Assembly (NCBI GenBank): GCA_030059675.1 | Contig: JANVYQ010000008.1 | Span: 1 to 61,950, forward strand | Direction: 5' to 3' | Length of the DNA stretch: 61,950 nt | Source of the DNA: Candidatus Pelearchaeum maunauluense | GTDB lineage: Archaea; Thermoproteota; Nitrososphaeria_A; Caldarchaeales; Caldarchaeaceae | Shown: one piece after another, positions 19,165-28,399 of the stretch | How positions within the stretch are numbered: the stretch's first letter is position 1 | Layout: each line of letters starts with the position of its first letter | The notes under the pieces: generated by a model | Told to the model about the DNA's origin: nothing | The model's input: the letters and a program-made list of their open reading frames with translations, nothing else | The model's database searches: none | Program-made: the position numbers and the translations under genes

Positions 19165-19634
19165 ACTTTAGGGTTTATGGCGTCTCAAATCCCGTGGCAA
19201 TACTTATGAGCTTCTTTTACCGCGGAGTCCTCCTCTTCGGGTACTTTGGATACCTGATAATAATAGCGATGGCAAATCCACAAGTTCTAATCCCAATCCT
19301 CCTCTCCTACATCTTCTACACACTCCTCTCACTCTTCTCACTCACAATATCAGCGTCCCTCTCACCAGAGAAGGCTACAGACTTCAGGCACATAGTATTC
19401 GCTCCCCTAATGCCGTTCTACAGGACACTACCACGCATACCCAGAACAGTCGCGTATATTGAGGAGTTTCTAGGAATACGATATGAAGACCCGTTCTACC
19501 CGCCTGAGGTCTGGCGCGTGGCACCACGCTATAGATTTAACAAAACCGTGGGAGCCGTTGTCATATTATTCTTCGTAACGTCGTTCTTCACAGCCATAAT
19601 ACTAACCAGGGTAGTGGCGGCTCTACTAGCTTAG
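19062..19634 (+). CDS. Membrane protein, probable C-terminal remnant of a glycosyltransferase
   Basis: 190 residues from the first ATG, but the first 35 or so read like out-of-frame sequence of the overlapping dehydrogenase fragment. The genuine part appears to start near RVYGVSNPVAILMSFFYRG and shows three to four membrane helices and the pattern EVWRVAPRYRF, similar to the membrane-anchored tails of processive family 2 glycosyltransferases. No catalytic domain is present. The TAG stop overlaps the stop of the convergent TackOD1 gene by four bases. Probably a non-functional fragment. Confidence 0.5.
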   Translation: MGTRCGNFRFWTWSCRSWEKNFIRNRFRKHGDILNFRVYGVSNPVAILMSFFYRGVLLFGYFGYLIIIAMANPQVLIPILLSYIFYTLLSLFSLTISASLSPEKATDFRHIVFAPLMPFYRTLPRIPRTVAYIEEFLGIRYEDPFYPPEVWRVAPRYRFNKTVGAVVILFFVTSFFTAIILTRVVAALLA

Positions 19635-20868
19635 CCGCCAGTCTTTTCAGTGACATGCTTATACACCATGATGCTCCTGGTCTCGTCTAGGCTGAACTTA
19701 CTCTTACACTCGCGGCAGTAAGCGAGTATGGTCGGCGACTTGTTGCGGCAGCCGCATTCAAGGCATACATGATAGTCGTTCAGCGTGTTGTAGAGAAGCT
19801 TCTCCGACCCGTATTTGGCACATGTCTCTACTAGGTCTAGTCTCTGGGAGCTGCATTTGGGGCATACATGAACTCGCTCAGCCCTAACAACGCCCACCAC
19901 CGCCTTAATCCTGTTGAAGACAAGCTCAACAAGCCCCTCGGTAGTCGGAGACTCCATTACATGAATCTTGTAGAAGCTGGCTAGGCGTCTGGCCTGCTCG
20001 CTAAGGCCAGGAACCGCGACGAGGAAAAGCTCGTTTAGCCTTGTGTCCAGCTTGATGGCGGAGGGTGAGAGAACCCTAACCTCATCAATTGGGTTATCGT
20101 CTATCACGAAATCTAGAGCGGCGGTGAACGAGTAGTCTGGGGTTGAGATAATCATGGAGAATGTATGCTCTATCCCTGAAACACCCTTGAACGAGCTCAT
20201 CACATCAACAACCCAGCCTAGGGCTTGAAGCTTCTCCGCTATCTTCTGCAAGTCTATAAACTCGGCCTCAAGAGCGGCGCGCTTCTCAGGGTTAAACCGA
20301 TACGAGGCTATCGTGAAGATGGACTCCTCACCTTCAGAAATAGTCCTGCCACACTTATAGCAAAGAAGGCTCCTGGCTACTATAGAGTTGAAGTTGCCGC
20401 ATGAGAGGCATTTGTAGTAGTTTATCGGCTTTCTATAATCTATCCCGATTGCCCTAAGCTGCTTATTACACTTGGGACATACCAACGAGCCGCCGCGTAG
20501 GAATTTATGCTCAAAATCTATATGCCCGCAGCTCATATGCTCTATCACTATTCCCTTCTCCAAGCGCGGCGAGTTGCATATAGGGCAGCGCAGCTCTATC
20601 GCGAACGTTGATGACGGGCATGAGGGGCATGATACGAGTGTTCTATCAAGCTCGCGTATGAGTATCCCCTCATCCGCCAGGCTCTCTAAGATATTCCTAA
20701 CCTCAGACGGCGGGGATCCAGAATCTCCTCAACCTCTGGGTACGTTACCCCGCGTGCAGGGTCTACGAATGGCCTAATTTCAGATATGTTGCCGCTTATA
20801 AGCGCCTTAACCAGCTTCTGCACACGCTTCCTAGCTATTGCCTCGCTACCACCTGCGGCGGCAGTCAA
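19631..20868 (-). pseudogene. Frameshifted soluble TackOD1 zinc-ribbon protein
   Basis: Two frames join into one TackOD1 protein. The first frame (from ATG 20868) gives the winged helix ALISGNISEIRPF...YPEVEEILD; near 20712, at a run of C bases, the frame must change to continue as PPSEVRNILESLADEGILI and then the zinc ribbons CPSC/CPIC, CPKC and CLSC/CYKC. The second frame stays open to the stop at 19631 through an alpha/beta domain and further Cys pairs (CPKC, CLEC, CREC). It is a paralogue, without membrane helices, of the 5551-7224 protein. One base would restore it, so sequencing error is possible. Confidence 0.75.
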
Positions 20869-21008
20869 ATCTTAAAAGCACCACGCGGTCTTCCCCTTTC
20901 ACCAAACACGCGTGAAGTGATGCTATTTTAGTATAGTCTAGAAGCTACCTAGAATATTTATACGAAGACAAGGGAGGAGAGCTACTACTCCGCTGTCTCA
21001 TGCATGAA

Positions 21009-21428
21009 TCAAGACCTAATCTCCGAAAGATGTCTTATATTCTCTGACATTAGCTTGGCCACAACCTCCTTATCGGCTGTGTATGGTGTAGCGTTCTCCA
21101 TCTCCGCTAACGCCACATAGGCAGCGTCATACACCATGATTCCATACATGTAAGCCAATTCAATAGCTCTTGAGGCCAAACTTCCCTTAAACTCGTGTAC
21201 AATTATGGCCGGGTCCTCTAAGGCTCTAATAGCTGCACGTACATCCGCACTACCAAACCTAGGATTGTATCTGAGCGCATTAGCCACTTCATAATAGAGC
21301 AGGCTAGGTGCCTGCAGGTCTTCTCCCCTAACATACCTATCCCTTATAATCAACGCCTTATCACGTAATGGCTCTGCGGTAAACCATTTGACAGCTATGC
21401 TTGCGTCAAGTATGAGAGCCTTCTCCAT
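21009..21428 (-). CDS. vapC: VapC-type PIN domain RNase toxin
   Basis: 139-residue PIN-domain ribonuclease. The acidic active-site residues are visible: Asp in LILDASIAVKWF (residue 8), Glu in YYEVANALR (about 47), Asp in MVYDAAYVALAE (about 100) and Asp in YTADKE (about 119). It overlaps the upstream VapB-type antitoxin gene by 34 bases, the usual antitoxin-first order. VapC toxins cut tRNA or rRNA; the target here is unknown. Confidence 0.92.
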   Translation of the reverse strand: MEKALILDASIAVKWFTAEPLRDKALIIRDRYVRGEDLQAPSLLYYEVANALRYNPRFGSADVRAAIRALEDPAIIVHEFKGSLASRAIELAYMYGIMVYDAAYVALAEMENATPYTADKEVVAKLMSENIRHLSEIRS

Positions 21429-21700
21429 TTAATTACCTCCTCCTCACCCAGCCAGTCCAGGGATTCTGAGATTCTTGGAAGCCTATCCATCTCCTCCACC
21501 GCTCTCCTCATTACAGCAGGGTCTCTAGATACCCTAACCCGTTTTTCCTCCTGCTCCACAACAGTCTCGACGTATCTCCTTAGAAGCTCGCTCCAGTTAA
21601 TGTGGCGGAGCCTATCCATCCGCGCCTTGAGCCTCCTGCTTACTCTAAAACTAACTATGCTGCTCACTGTATTGGAGTGTAATACTTTGATCATTAACAA
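21395..21700 (-). CDS. vapB: VapB-type antitoxin
   Basis: 101-residue antitoxin. A short beta strand SIVSFRVSRRLKARMDRL and helix NWSELLRRYVE form a ribbon-helix-helix DNA-binding domain; the C-terminal tail (about 60-101), rich in charged residues and Trp, would bind and block the VapC PIN domain. The start may be one of two nearby ATG codons (MLMIKV). It lies directly upstream of vapC with an overlap, and such pairs normally repress their own promoter. Confidence 0.85.
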   Translation of the reverse strand: MLMIKVLHSNTVSSIVSFRVSRRLKARMDRLRHINWSELLRRYVETVVEQEEKRVRVSRDPAVMRRAVEEMDRLPRISESLDWLGEEEVIKWRRLSYLTQA

Positions 21701-21847
21701 GTATTACAATTGTCCCAGCAACCTTCTATCATGCAGTCCAAGTAGAATCGTTAGACGGTCATGAGGTTATTATATCATCAAGTTGGTTCTCTAGATGTAG
21801 CAGCTAGCCGCTGCTGAATTAACAGGTGTTGAGTTTCCTAGGAAGAC

Positions 21848-21857
21848 CTTAAATAAG
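21848..21857 (+). promoter_or_regulatory. TATA box for the SufB/D gene, leaderless start
   Basis: The sequence cttaaataag lies about 20 bases before the GTG start at 21872. At the usual archaeal spacing of about 25 bases, transcription would begin at or near the start codon, giving a leaderless mRNA. No Shine-Dalgarno sequence is seen. Confidence 0.55.
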
Positions 21858-21871
21858 CATAATGTTATAGC

Positions 21872-23296
21872 GTGGGTTTAGGTGGGTTATTGTTGGACAG
21901 GCTTCTGACGACTTCTGAGCTCTTTAGGGAGAAGTTTAGAGAGCCTGAGTGGCTCAGCCGCTTTAGGAGGAGGAGCCTAGACCTCTTCGCCACGCTTCCA
22001 GTGGAGGTATCACAACTATATGTTCGGCATCACGAGGCGCCGCAGCTTGATGGTGAGAGTATTCTTAAGATGCTTAGGCTGGAGGATGGCCGCGAGGTGC
22101 CGCAGCGTTTTAAACCATTACAAGAATCCGAGAACGAGCCTGTAGTTATCCACGTGGGAAGCCATCCAGCGCATCTTCACCTGCCTAAGAAGCTGGAGAG
22201 GCAGGGCGTTAAGATGATTAGCATACCCGAAGCGATAACACGCTATCCTGAGCTTCTGGAGCAGCTATTCAGCAACAAGCTGGCCAGCTCGGAGAATGAC
22301 AAGTACGCGGCTCTCAATAACGGCCTCTTCTCCTCTGGCGTATTCATCAACATCCCTGAGAACGCCGAGATAGACGAGGCCTTCAGGCTTGTCTGGACTC
22401 TGGACAAACCAGAGGAGGCCGTCTTCAGCCAAGTCATAGTGCGCGCAGAACCAAGTTCGCGGGCGTCAATAATTGAAGAGTCATACGGTCCTCTTAATGA
22501 TGGTGGAAGAGCTATACTAAGTGTAGTCACAGAGCTTTATCTCGGCGAGGGCGCGCAGGTGAAGTATGCCTCTATGCAGAACCTTGGTGAGGATGTTGTA
22601 CATCTTGCCAACAGGGTTGTCTCGACTGGCAAGGATAGCTCCCTCACGTGGGTTGGCGCTCTCATAGGAGGCTCCAGCTCTAGGGTGAAGATTGACAGCA
22701 GGCTTGATGGCGATGGGTCGCGGGTGAATGACCTTGAGATAGTCTTCGGCGGCGATAGCCAGGCGTTTGACCTCACCTCAAACCTGATACACACGGGAAT
22801 CGGGACTCAGGGGAGGGTATTGGCTAAAGGCGTGGTGAAGGACGCTGCGCGGAGCATATTCAAGGGCATTATCGGGATAGAGTCAAAGGCCAAAAACACC
22901 AGCGCATACTTGGCTGAGCATGCCATGGTTCTCAGCTCAGAGGCGCGAGCCTATGCAATCCCTGGGCTTGAGATAAGCAGTAATGAGGTCAAGGCCACGC
23001 ACTCTGCTAGCGTAGCGCAGATAGGTGAGGAGCAGGTCTACTACCTCACAGCGCGCGGCATACCTGAAAGCGAAGCACGAAAGATGATTGCGATGAGCTT
23101 CTTCGAGCCAGTGGTCTCTGAAATAGATGTCTCGGAGGTTAGGTGGGGGATAAGATACCTGCTGGAGAAGAAGTGGCTACCACGCGAGGAGGCTGAGAGC
23201 CTTACGCCAGAACAGCTAGTGGAGCTATATGTGGAGCCTGAGGAAGCTGGAAAACCAATAGAAGACATATTCGGAAGGCATTATAAATATAGATAA
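21872..23296 (+). CDS. SufB/SufD family Fe-S assembly scaffold protein
   Basis: 474-residue SufBD-family protein, part of the cytosolic SUF scaffold that builds iron-sulfur clusters with the ATPase SufC. The beta-helix core (about 170-390) contains the family's LDGDGSRV, KGVVKDAARSIFKGIIGIE and conserved AIPGLEISSNEVKATHSASVAQ blocks, and the C-terminus has YYLTARGIPESEARKMI. GTG start. No sufC or sufB companion lies in the window, so the gene stands alone here. SufD versus SufB cannot be decided by eye. Confidence 0.88.
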   Translation: MGLGGLLLDRLLTTSELFREKFREPEWLSRFRRRSLDLFATLPVEVSQLYVRHHEAPQLDGESILKMLRLEDGREVPQRFKPLQESENEPVVIHVGSHPAHLHLPKKLERQGVKMISIPEAITRYPELLEQLFSNKLASSENDKYAALNNGLFSSGVFINIPENAEIDEAFRLVWTLDKPEEAVFSQVIVRAEPSSRASIIEESYGPLNDGGRAILSVVTELYLGEGAQVKYASMQNLGEDVVHLANRVVSTGKDSSLTWVGALIGGSSSRVKIDSRLDGDGSRVNDLEIVFGGDSQAFDLTSNLIHTGIGTQGRVLAKGVVKDAARSIFKGIIGIESKAKNTSAYLAEHAMVLSSEARAYAIPGLEISSNEVKATHSASVAQIGEEQVYYLTARGIPESEARKMIAMSFFEPVVSEIDVSEVRWGIRYLLEKKWLPREEAESLTPEQLVELYVEPEEAGKPIEDIFGRHYKYR

Positions 23297-23432
23297 CTTT
23301 CCTAAAAATTTTATATTACCTAATTTTTTGGCCCAAAACGTGGCTACGCTCCTGTGGAGAGGAGATGAAGATGCTTAGGTTATTTTTTAGGCGTTTAGGA
23401 TGGATGTATGAAGCGCGTGGTGTTGCTGGGTT

Positions 23433-23987
23433 TTGGGCATACGTGAACGTCTCCGAGGCTTGTTGAGCGACGAGTATGCCGCAGCTGAGAGCGGCGAGAA
23501 CGCTGCTGTGGTTGTTGTGTTTGATGAGGGGCGAGACGGCCTGGCGGGCCTCTTTATACGGCGGCGCTCCAACGAAGGCGACCCCTGGTCTGGTCAGGTA
23601 GCATTTCCAGGAGGCAGAGCACATGAAGGCGATGCAACGCTACTTGATACAGCACGCCGCGAGCTATATGAAGAAGTTGGCCTAAAGCTGGACAAGGACG
23701 TTCATCTACTAGGAGCCATGCGGCCTGTAAATCCTGGAAACATACCAACCATGCGTGTCACTCCCTTTATAGGCATTCTAGCTGGGCGGGCAGAGCCGCG
23801 AAGGGGGGACGAGCCGCTGGATGTCTTCTGGATACCCCTCAGGGAGCTCCGCTATAGGGTGTGCAGCGTCCACTCAAAGACACGCGGCGTAATGCAGGTT
23901 AGGGCATTCGTTTATGATAACATGGTGATATGGGGGATGACTGCCAGAATACTTAGAGAGCTCCTAAATGCTCTAGAGCCGCTATAG
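23433..23987 (+). CDS. Nudix hydrolase, CoA pyrophosphatase (NudL)-like
   Basis: 184-residue Nudix hydrolase. The Nudix box is seen as GRAHEGDATLLDTARRELYEEVGL (residues about 61-84), preceded by the SGQVAFPGG segment typical of NudL/CoA diphosphatases, which split CoA into 3',5'-ADP and phosphopantetheine. The start TTG at 23433 is the best in-frame choice, because an in-frame TGA lies eight codons upstream. Substrate assignment is by motif only; ADP-ribose or other nucleoside diphosphates are alternatives. Confidence 0.82.
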   Translation: MGIRERLRGLLSDEYAAAESGENAAVVVVFDEGRDGLAGLFIRRRSNEGDPWSGQVAFPGGRAHEGDATLLDTARRELYEEVGLKLDKDVHLLGAMRPVNPGNIPTMRVTPFIGILAGRAEPRRGDEPLDVFWIPLRELRYRVCSVHSKTRGVMQVRAFVYDNMVIWGMTARILRELLNALEPL

Positions 23988-24027
23988 AGATAAATCCACC
24001 GCCACCGCATAATGGTTTGAAAGGCTT

Positions 24028-25374
24028 ATGGTGGAAACCATAGAACAGGTTTCGGAACAGGAAGCTAGGGCGGCATACTCTAGGGTTTTGGAACTGATGG
24101 AGAAGCATCATAGAATGTTCTCCAAGAGCATCCCACTCATAGCTAGTGAGAATATCCCAAGCCCAGCGGTGAGGGAGGCTCTCGCGAGCGATTTTGGTAA
24201 TCGCTACGCCGAGGGATGGCCTGGCGAGAGACTCTACGCAGGCTGTAAATACATAGACGAGGTGGAGCTCATGGCTATTGATTTGGGAAAGCGCGTCTTC
24301 CGCGCCGAGTTTGTAGATGTAAGGCCAATATCAGGCGTCGTAGCCAACCTAGTAGCTTATTCAACATTCGCGGAGCCTGGAGATTTGATGGTCGCCCTAG
24401 CAATACCTCACGGAGGCCATATTAGTCATGGGAAGCTGAAGTGGGGAGGCACGGCAGGCGTCGTACGCGGCTTGGATGTGGAGCGCTACGAGTTTGACGA
24501 AGATAACTTCCAGATAGATGTTGATGCAACAGCGAAGAGGTTGAAGAAGGTTGAGCGTGAAGAAAAGAAGAAGCCACGACTCTTCCTACTTGGCGCGAGC
24601 GTCTTCCTCTTCCCCCATCCAGTGAAGGAGATTCGCGAGCTTGCCAACGAGTATGGTGCGGCTGTTGTGTATGACGCCGCTCATGTGGCGGGGCTCATAG
24701 CTGGGGGAAAGTTCCAAGACCCACTACGCGAGGGCGCGGACTGCATGACACTTAGTACGCACAAGACGCTGGCAGGCCCCCAGCATGGCATGGTCGTATC
24801 ATGGGAGAAGTATGCTGAGCGGCTTAAGCAGGTAGCGTTTCCAGGGCTCTTATCAAATCACCACCTCCACGCGGTAGCTGGAGTAGCTATAGCGCTCGCA
24901 GAGGCTCTGGCATTCTACCGCGAGTATGCGGAGCAGATAGTCAGAAACTCCAAAGCCCTAGCGCAGGCTCTCCACGAAAACGGGATAGACGTGCTCTACG
25001 AGCACCGCGGCTTCACAGAGTCGCACACAGTAGTAGCGGATGTTACAAAATACATGGATGGCCGCGAGGCTGAGGAAAGGCTTGAGAAGGCAGGAATAAT
25101 ACTCAACAGAAACCTCATACCAAAAGACTACCGCCTCAAAACAGATTATAGAAGACCAAGCGGGATAAGGATGGGGACGCAGGAGGTGACCAGGCTGGGA
25201 ATGCGCGAGAGCGAGATGAAGCACATAGCAGACCTAATAGCTGACGTGATAGTAAAGGGGAAGAAACCAGAAGAGATAGCTGGCGCTGTGGAGGAGTTTA
25301 GGAAAGACTACCGACGCGTCCAATATTGCTTTGAATCCATGACAGGGGCTTATGACTATGTTAGGATTAGGTAA
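24028..25374 (+). CDS. glyA: Serine hydroxymethyltransferase
   Basis: 448-residue PLP enzyme that interconverts serine and glycine with a folate or tetrahydropterin C1 carrier. The PLP lysine lies in STHKTLAGPQHG (near residue 250), with YDAAHVAGL for cofactor Asp/His contacts (about 212) and RYAEGWPGERLYAGC for substrate binding (about 58). Length is normal for the archaeal family. Its stop codon overlaps by eight bases the convergent seryl-tRNA synthetase gene, so two enzymes of serine metabolism lie back to back. Confidence 0.95.
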   Translation: MVETIEQVSEQEARAAYSRVLELMEKHHRMFSKSIPLIASENIPSPAVREALASDFGNRYAEGWPGERLYAGCKYIDEVELMAIDLGKRVFRAEFVDVRPISGVVANLVAYSTFAEPGDLMVALAIPHGGHISHGKLKWGGTAGVVRGLDVERYEFDEDNFQIDVDATAKRLKKVEREEKKKPRLFLLGASVFLFPHPVKEIRELANEYGAAVVYDAAHVAGLIAGGKFQDPLREGADCMTLSTHKTLAGPQHGMVVSWEKYAERLKQVAFPGLLSNHHLHAVAGVAIALAEALAFYREYAEQIVRNSKALAQALHENGIDVLYEHRGFTESHTVVADVTKYMDGREAEERLEKAGIILNRNLIPKDYRLKTDYRRPSGIRMGTQEVTRLGMRESEMKHIADLIADVIVKGKKPEEIAGAVEEFRKDYRRVQYCFESMTGAYDYVRIR

Positions 25375-26920
25375 CAGTCCTGGCCACAGACGGTAGTTTT
25401 CCTAGCTTTTTTCTAAGCTGCTCTGGCCAGCTATTGAAGTCGAATCCGTGTTGTGCTAGTATTGCGGCTGCCCATCGCGTTAGTCCATGGCCTACGCAGC
25501 CCGTCCATATAGGCCTGCCCTTCGCCTCCTTAATCTTGAAGGCATCTACGTAGAATGTTCTATGCACGGTTGCGGCTGTTACCTCTAGCCACTCCGCAGA
25601 ATCGCGCGGGCCTCGGTATGGTAGGTAGCACTCCACGTCTAGCGTTGGTATCTTGGCTGTTGATGATACGTCTATCATTCTCTTCTGGGCTTCTTCTGGC
25701 GAGAGGTAGAAGGGCGCTCCAGCGACTAGACGCCACTCAAGCTCCAGCACCTTATCGGCCAGCTCTATAGAAGCGTCTATAACCGCGTCCCTTATCCTGA
25801 GCGCGTCATCGGGCGATGCTAGGAAGACCATCTCCATCCTGAGAAACTCGTTGGTCCTAACTATGCCCTCAACGCCTCCAGCCTCGTTGCGCCACGTCCA
25901 GCCTCCCATCACGTCATACGCCTTTACGGGCAGGTCCTCAAGCCTAACAATCTCGCCGCTGAAATACTGGTAGAACGGCGGGCACTGAACAGCGTCAAGC
26001 ACGTATGAGGGTTCTTCCAGCAGGTTTTTGAGCAAATCAGTCCTTAGCTCGCGCTTTAGCGCGTATTCGCGTTTGAACTCGTCGAAGAGCGCTGGCTCGC
26101 GGGGTGGTGCGCATACGTAGAACAGCCCCTCTGGCAGGTGCTCCACGTATGTTGAGAGTTTTTTGAAGACGTCCATCGGCAGGAGGCGTGGGAACATCCA
26201 CTCCTCAAAGCCTAATGGCCTGCATACGTGCTCTATGATAAGCTCCGTAATCCCCCTGAGGAGCGCCGCCATAGGTGGGCCGAATATCCACTGCCCCCTG
26301 CCTGGGAACTTCTTTATCCACCCCAGCTCCTCCGCTGTTGATGCTACCTCGCGGTTGAACTTCATAACCTTCGGCGGGCTTGACTTAAGCACAGTCCCGA
26401 AGGGCGCTAGCTTCACAGCCTCCTCAACAGCTGGCCGTGTTGTTTTAACGAGCTTTACAGCGCGGTCAACCATCCTGCTCTGTAGGTCTTGCTCGGTCAA
26501 GTTCTGAAAGACTAGACGAACCCTCCCCTGCTCCTCAATCACCTCGGCCACGCCTTCAAGGAGCTTACGCGCCTCATCAACGTCCAGCTCGTCGGAGGAC
26601 GCTGTCAGCTCCATCCTGCTCACAAATATCCTGCGAACACCTATGCGGCGTTTTGGTCCTAGTCTCTCTGCTAGGAGGTTCTTAAGTCTGAGGAGCGCGT
26701 CGCCAGCTCTCACCAGCGAGCCTGACTCAATCTTGACGTTGACCCTCCTCCCCTCTATGCTAAGCTCCTTGATGACAGCGCCTTCTTCAGCCCTCTCTTG
26801 TGGCACGCCGCGCATTAGAAGTGCGGCCGCATCGCCGCGAAGCTCCTCAACATCCTCGCGGTACTTCTCAACCTCGCCACTGAACTCTAGATACCCATCA
26901 AGCCACATACGGAGCGGCAA
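25367..26920 (-). CDS. serS: Seryl-tRNA synthetase, type 2 (rare, methanogen type)
   Basis: 517-residue class II aminoacyl-tRNA synthetase that charges tRNA-Ser. The type 2 family is distinguished by an unusual N-terminal tRNA-binding domain (here residues 1-165) and an active-site zinc. Visible candidate zinc ligands are the Cys in YVCAPPRE (about 292) and the Cys in WTGCVGHGLTRWAA (about 486), the latter part of class II motif 3; motif 2 is near RNEAGGVEGIVRTNEF. This type was first known from methanogens. It overlaps glyA tail to tail. No standard bacterial-type serS is in the window. Confidence 0.9.
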   Translation of the reverse strand: MPLRMWLDGYLEFSGEVEKYREDVEELRGDAAALLMRGVPQERAEEGAVIKELSIEGRRVNVKIESGSLVRAGDALLRLKNLLAERLGPKRRIGVRRIFVSRMELTASSDELDVDEARKLLEGVAEVIEEQGRVRLVFQNLTEQDLQSRMVDRAVKLVKTTRPAVEEAVKLAPFGTVLKSSPPKVMKFNREVASTAEELGWIKKFPGRGQWIFGPPMAALLRGITELIIEHVCRPLGFEEWMFPRLLPMDVFKKLSTYVEHLPEGLFYVCAPPREPALFDEFKREYALKRELRTDLLKNLLEEPSYVLDAVQCPPFYQYFSGEIVRLEDLPVKAYDVMGGWTWRNEAGGVEGIVRTNEFLRMEMVFLASPDDALRIRDAVIDASIELADKVLELEWRLVAGAPFYLSPEEAQKRMIDVSSTAKIPTLDVECYLPYRGPRDSAEWLEVTAATVHRTFYVDAFKIKEAKGRPIWTGCVGHGLTRWAAAILAQHGFDFNSWPEQLRKKLGKLPSVARTVT

Positions 26921-26991
26921 CCGCGCTTAAACACCCCACCTCAAGCATGACGTTCTGTAAAACTCCGCCACAACACTCAATATTAATCTGT

Positions 26992-28317
26992 TTAGCTCAT
27001 GCCCAGCTTCTCCCTAACAGCCACAGCGAGAGCGCTGGGATCGCCCAACGTCTCTTTAGCTATGCTCCGCATTATGTAGCTTGTTGCCGCGAGCGCCAAG
27101 AGGGGTTCGCCTGATAGTGCTATGAGCCCCGCCGCGACAGCGCTGACGTATGTGAAGCTCTCCTGCTCTATACTACCGCCCAGCCAGTTGAGGTATGTCT
27201 TCTCGCCGTTGGATATGGCGTCCACCTCACCCACCACATAGACGGGCGAGCCGAGTCTCTGGGCTAGCTGCTCAACCTGGCTTTTGAGCCTAGTAGCATG
27301 ATCTTTGTCAATACTCTGAAGGTGCGCACCACGCCATAGGACGTAGCAGGCCCGCGCCTCAACAGGTGAAGGCTGAGTAACTATAAGCGGCCTGCTCTTT
27401 GGCGCGAATGGAGCCACGCTGGTTATCTCCACATCACCAGCGACGAGTACAGCGTTGGAGCGGAGCAGCGTCTGCCGCGTGCGCTGGTCTATTATGAGGT
27501 CTTCAAAATGGCATGAATGTAAGCTGCATGGTAGCCTGCCGAGAAGCTCCCTAACAGCGCTCCCCCTATCTTCCTCGCCATAGACGTATGTCAATACGCC
27601 CCTAGGCCCGTTGTCTGCCTCCATCTTGCGGCGAAGCATGTTAAGCTGGCCAGGCCCCGCGAGCATCTCAGCCTCAGGCGGAATCCCAATACTTGACAGC
27701 ACTACCTTCTCGCTCATGTTATGCAGGGCTGGCTTGTAAGCATGGAACGTTACTATGACATGCGGCTCAAATATGATGTCTCCCGCCCCCGTGTCGGGGT
27801 CTAGGCCTGTTGGTACATCAACAGCTACGCGGAGAGCATTCGTCTCGTTGGATAGCTTTATGGCCCGCGCAAACACATCGCTCAGCTTACCCCTAACCCC
27901 CGTGCCGAGCATAGCATCAATAACCACATCAGCCTCTTGGAAGAGATTAGAATGCTCCTCCAGTTCCTCAGCTGATTTTACAGTGATTAGCCTTATGGAT
28001 AGCGGCATGTTTGCTACCGCTTTATAGTTCGTCCTCGCTTCCTCGGTTTTTATCTTGTCTGGTGTTGAGAGGAGTATTATGGTGATTTGTGCCCCCAGTG
28101 ATGCGAGATGGCGTGCAGCCGCCATGCCGTCGCCACCGTTGTTTCCAGAGCCGCATAAGACGAGTATCCTCTTCCCCTCAACACCGTGAGCCCGCTCCAC
28201 CACAGTTCTACACACCGCTGCACCAGCGTTCTCCATCAGCAAAGCCCGACTAACACCCAGATACTCAGAGTTCAAATCAATAACAGCCATCTCCTCAGCG
28301 GTTACAGTCTTCAACAC
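26992..28317 (-). CDS. nnrE: NAD(P)HX epimerase with degenerate dehydratase domain
   Basis: Metabolite-repair protein of 441 residues. The N-terminal epimerase domain (1-225), which interconverts R and S forms of hydrated NAD(P)H, is well conserved: LVLCGSGNNGGDGMAAARHL, DAMLGTGVRG and AVDVPTGLDPDTG. The C-terminal half, normally the ADP-dependent dehydratase of about 270 residues, is shorter (about 210) and lacks the expected GTGD catalytic motif; only the outline and the VSAVAAGLIAL helix remain. Either the dehydratase is provided by another gene or this half has a different role. Confidence 0.85.
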   Translation of the reverse strand: MLKTVTAEEMAVIDLNSEYLGVSRALLMENAGAAVCRTVVERAHGVEGKRILVLCGSGNNGGDGMAAARHLASLGAQITIILLSTPDKIKTEEARTNYKAVANMPLSIRLITVKSAEELEEHSNLFQEADVVIDAMLGTGVRGKLSDVFARAIKLSNETNALRVAVDVPTGLDPDTGAGDIIFEPHVIVTFHAYKPALHNMSEKVVLSSIGIPPEAEMLAGPGQLNMLRRKMEADNGPRGVLTYVYGEEDRGSAVRELLGRLPCSLHSCHFEDLIIDQRTRQTLLRSNAVLVAGDVEITSVAPFAPKSRPLIVTQPSPVEARACYVLWRGAHLQSIDKDHATRLKSQVEQLAQRLGSPVYVVGEVDAISNGEKTYLNWLGGSIEQESFTYVSAVAAGLIALSGEPLLALAATSYIMRSIAKETLGDPSALAVAVREKLGMS

Positions 28318-28399
28318 ACACCACCAAATCTAACCGCATACCAGACTGGAATGATTACCAACTACTGACCTGTTCGGCGCTCCTTAAATCTTCTCCCCT

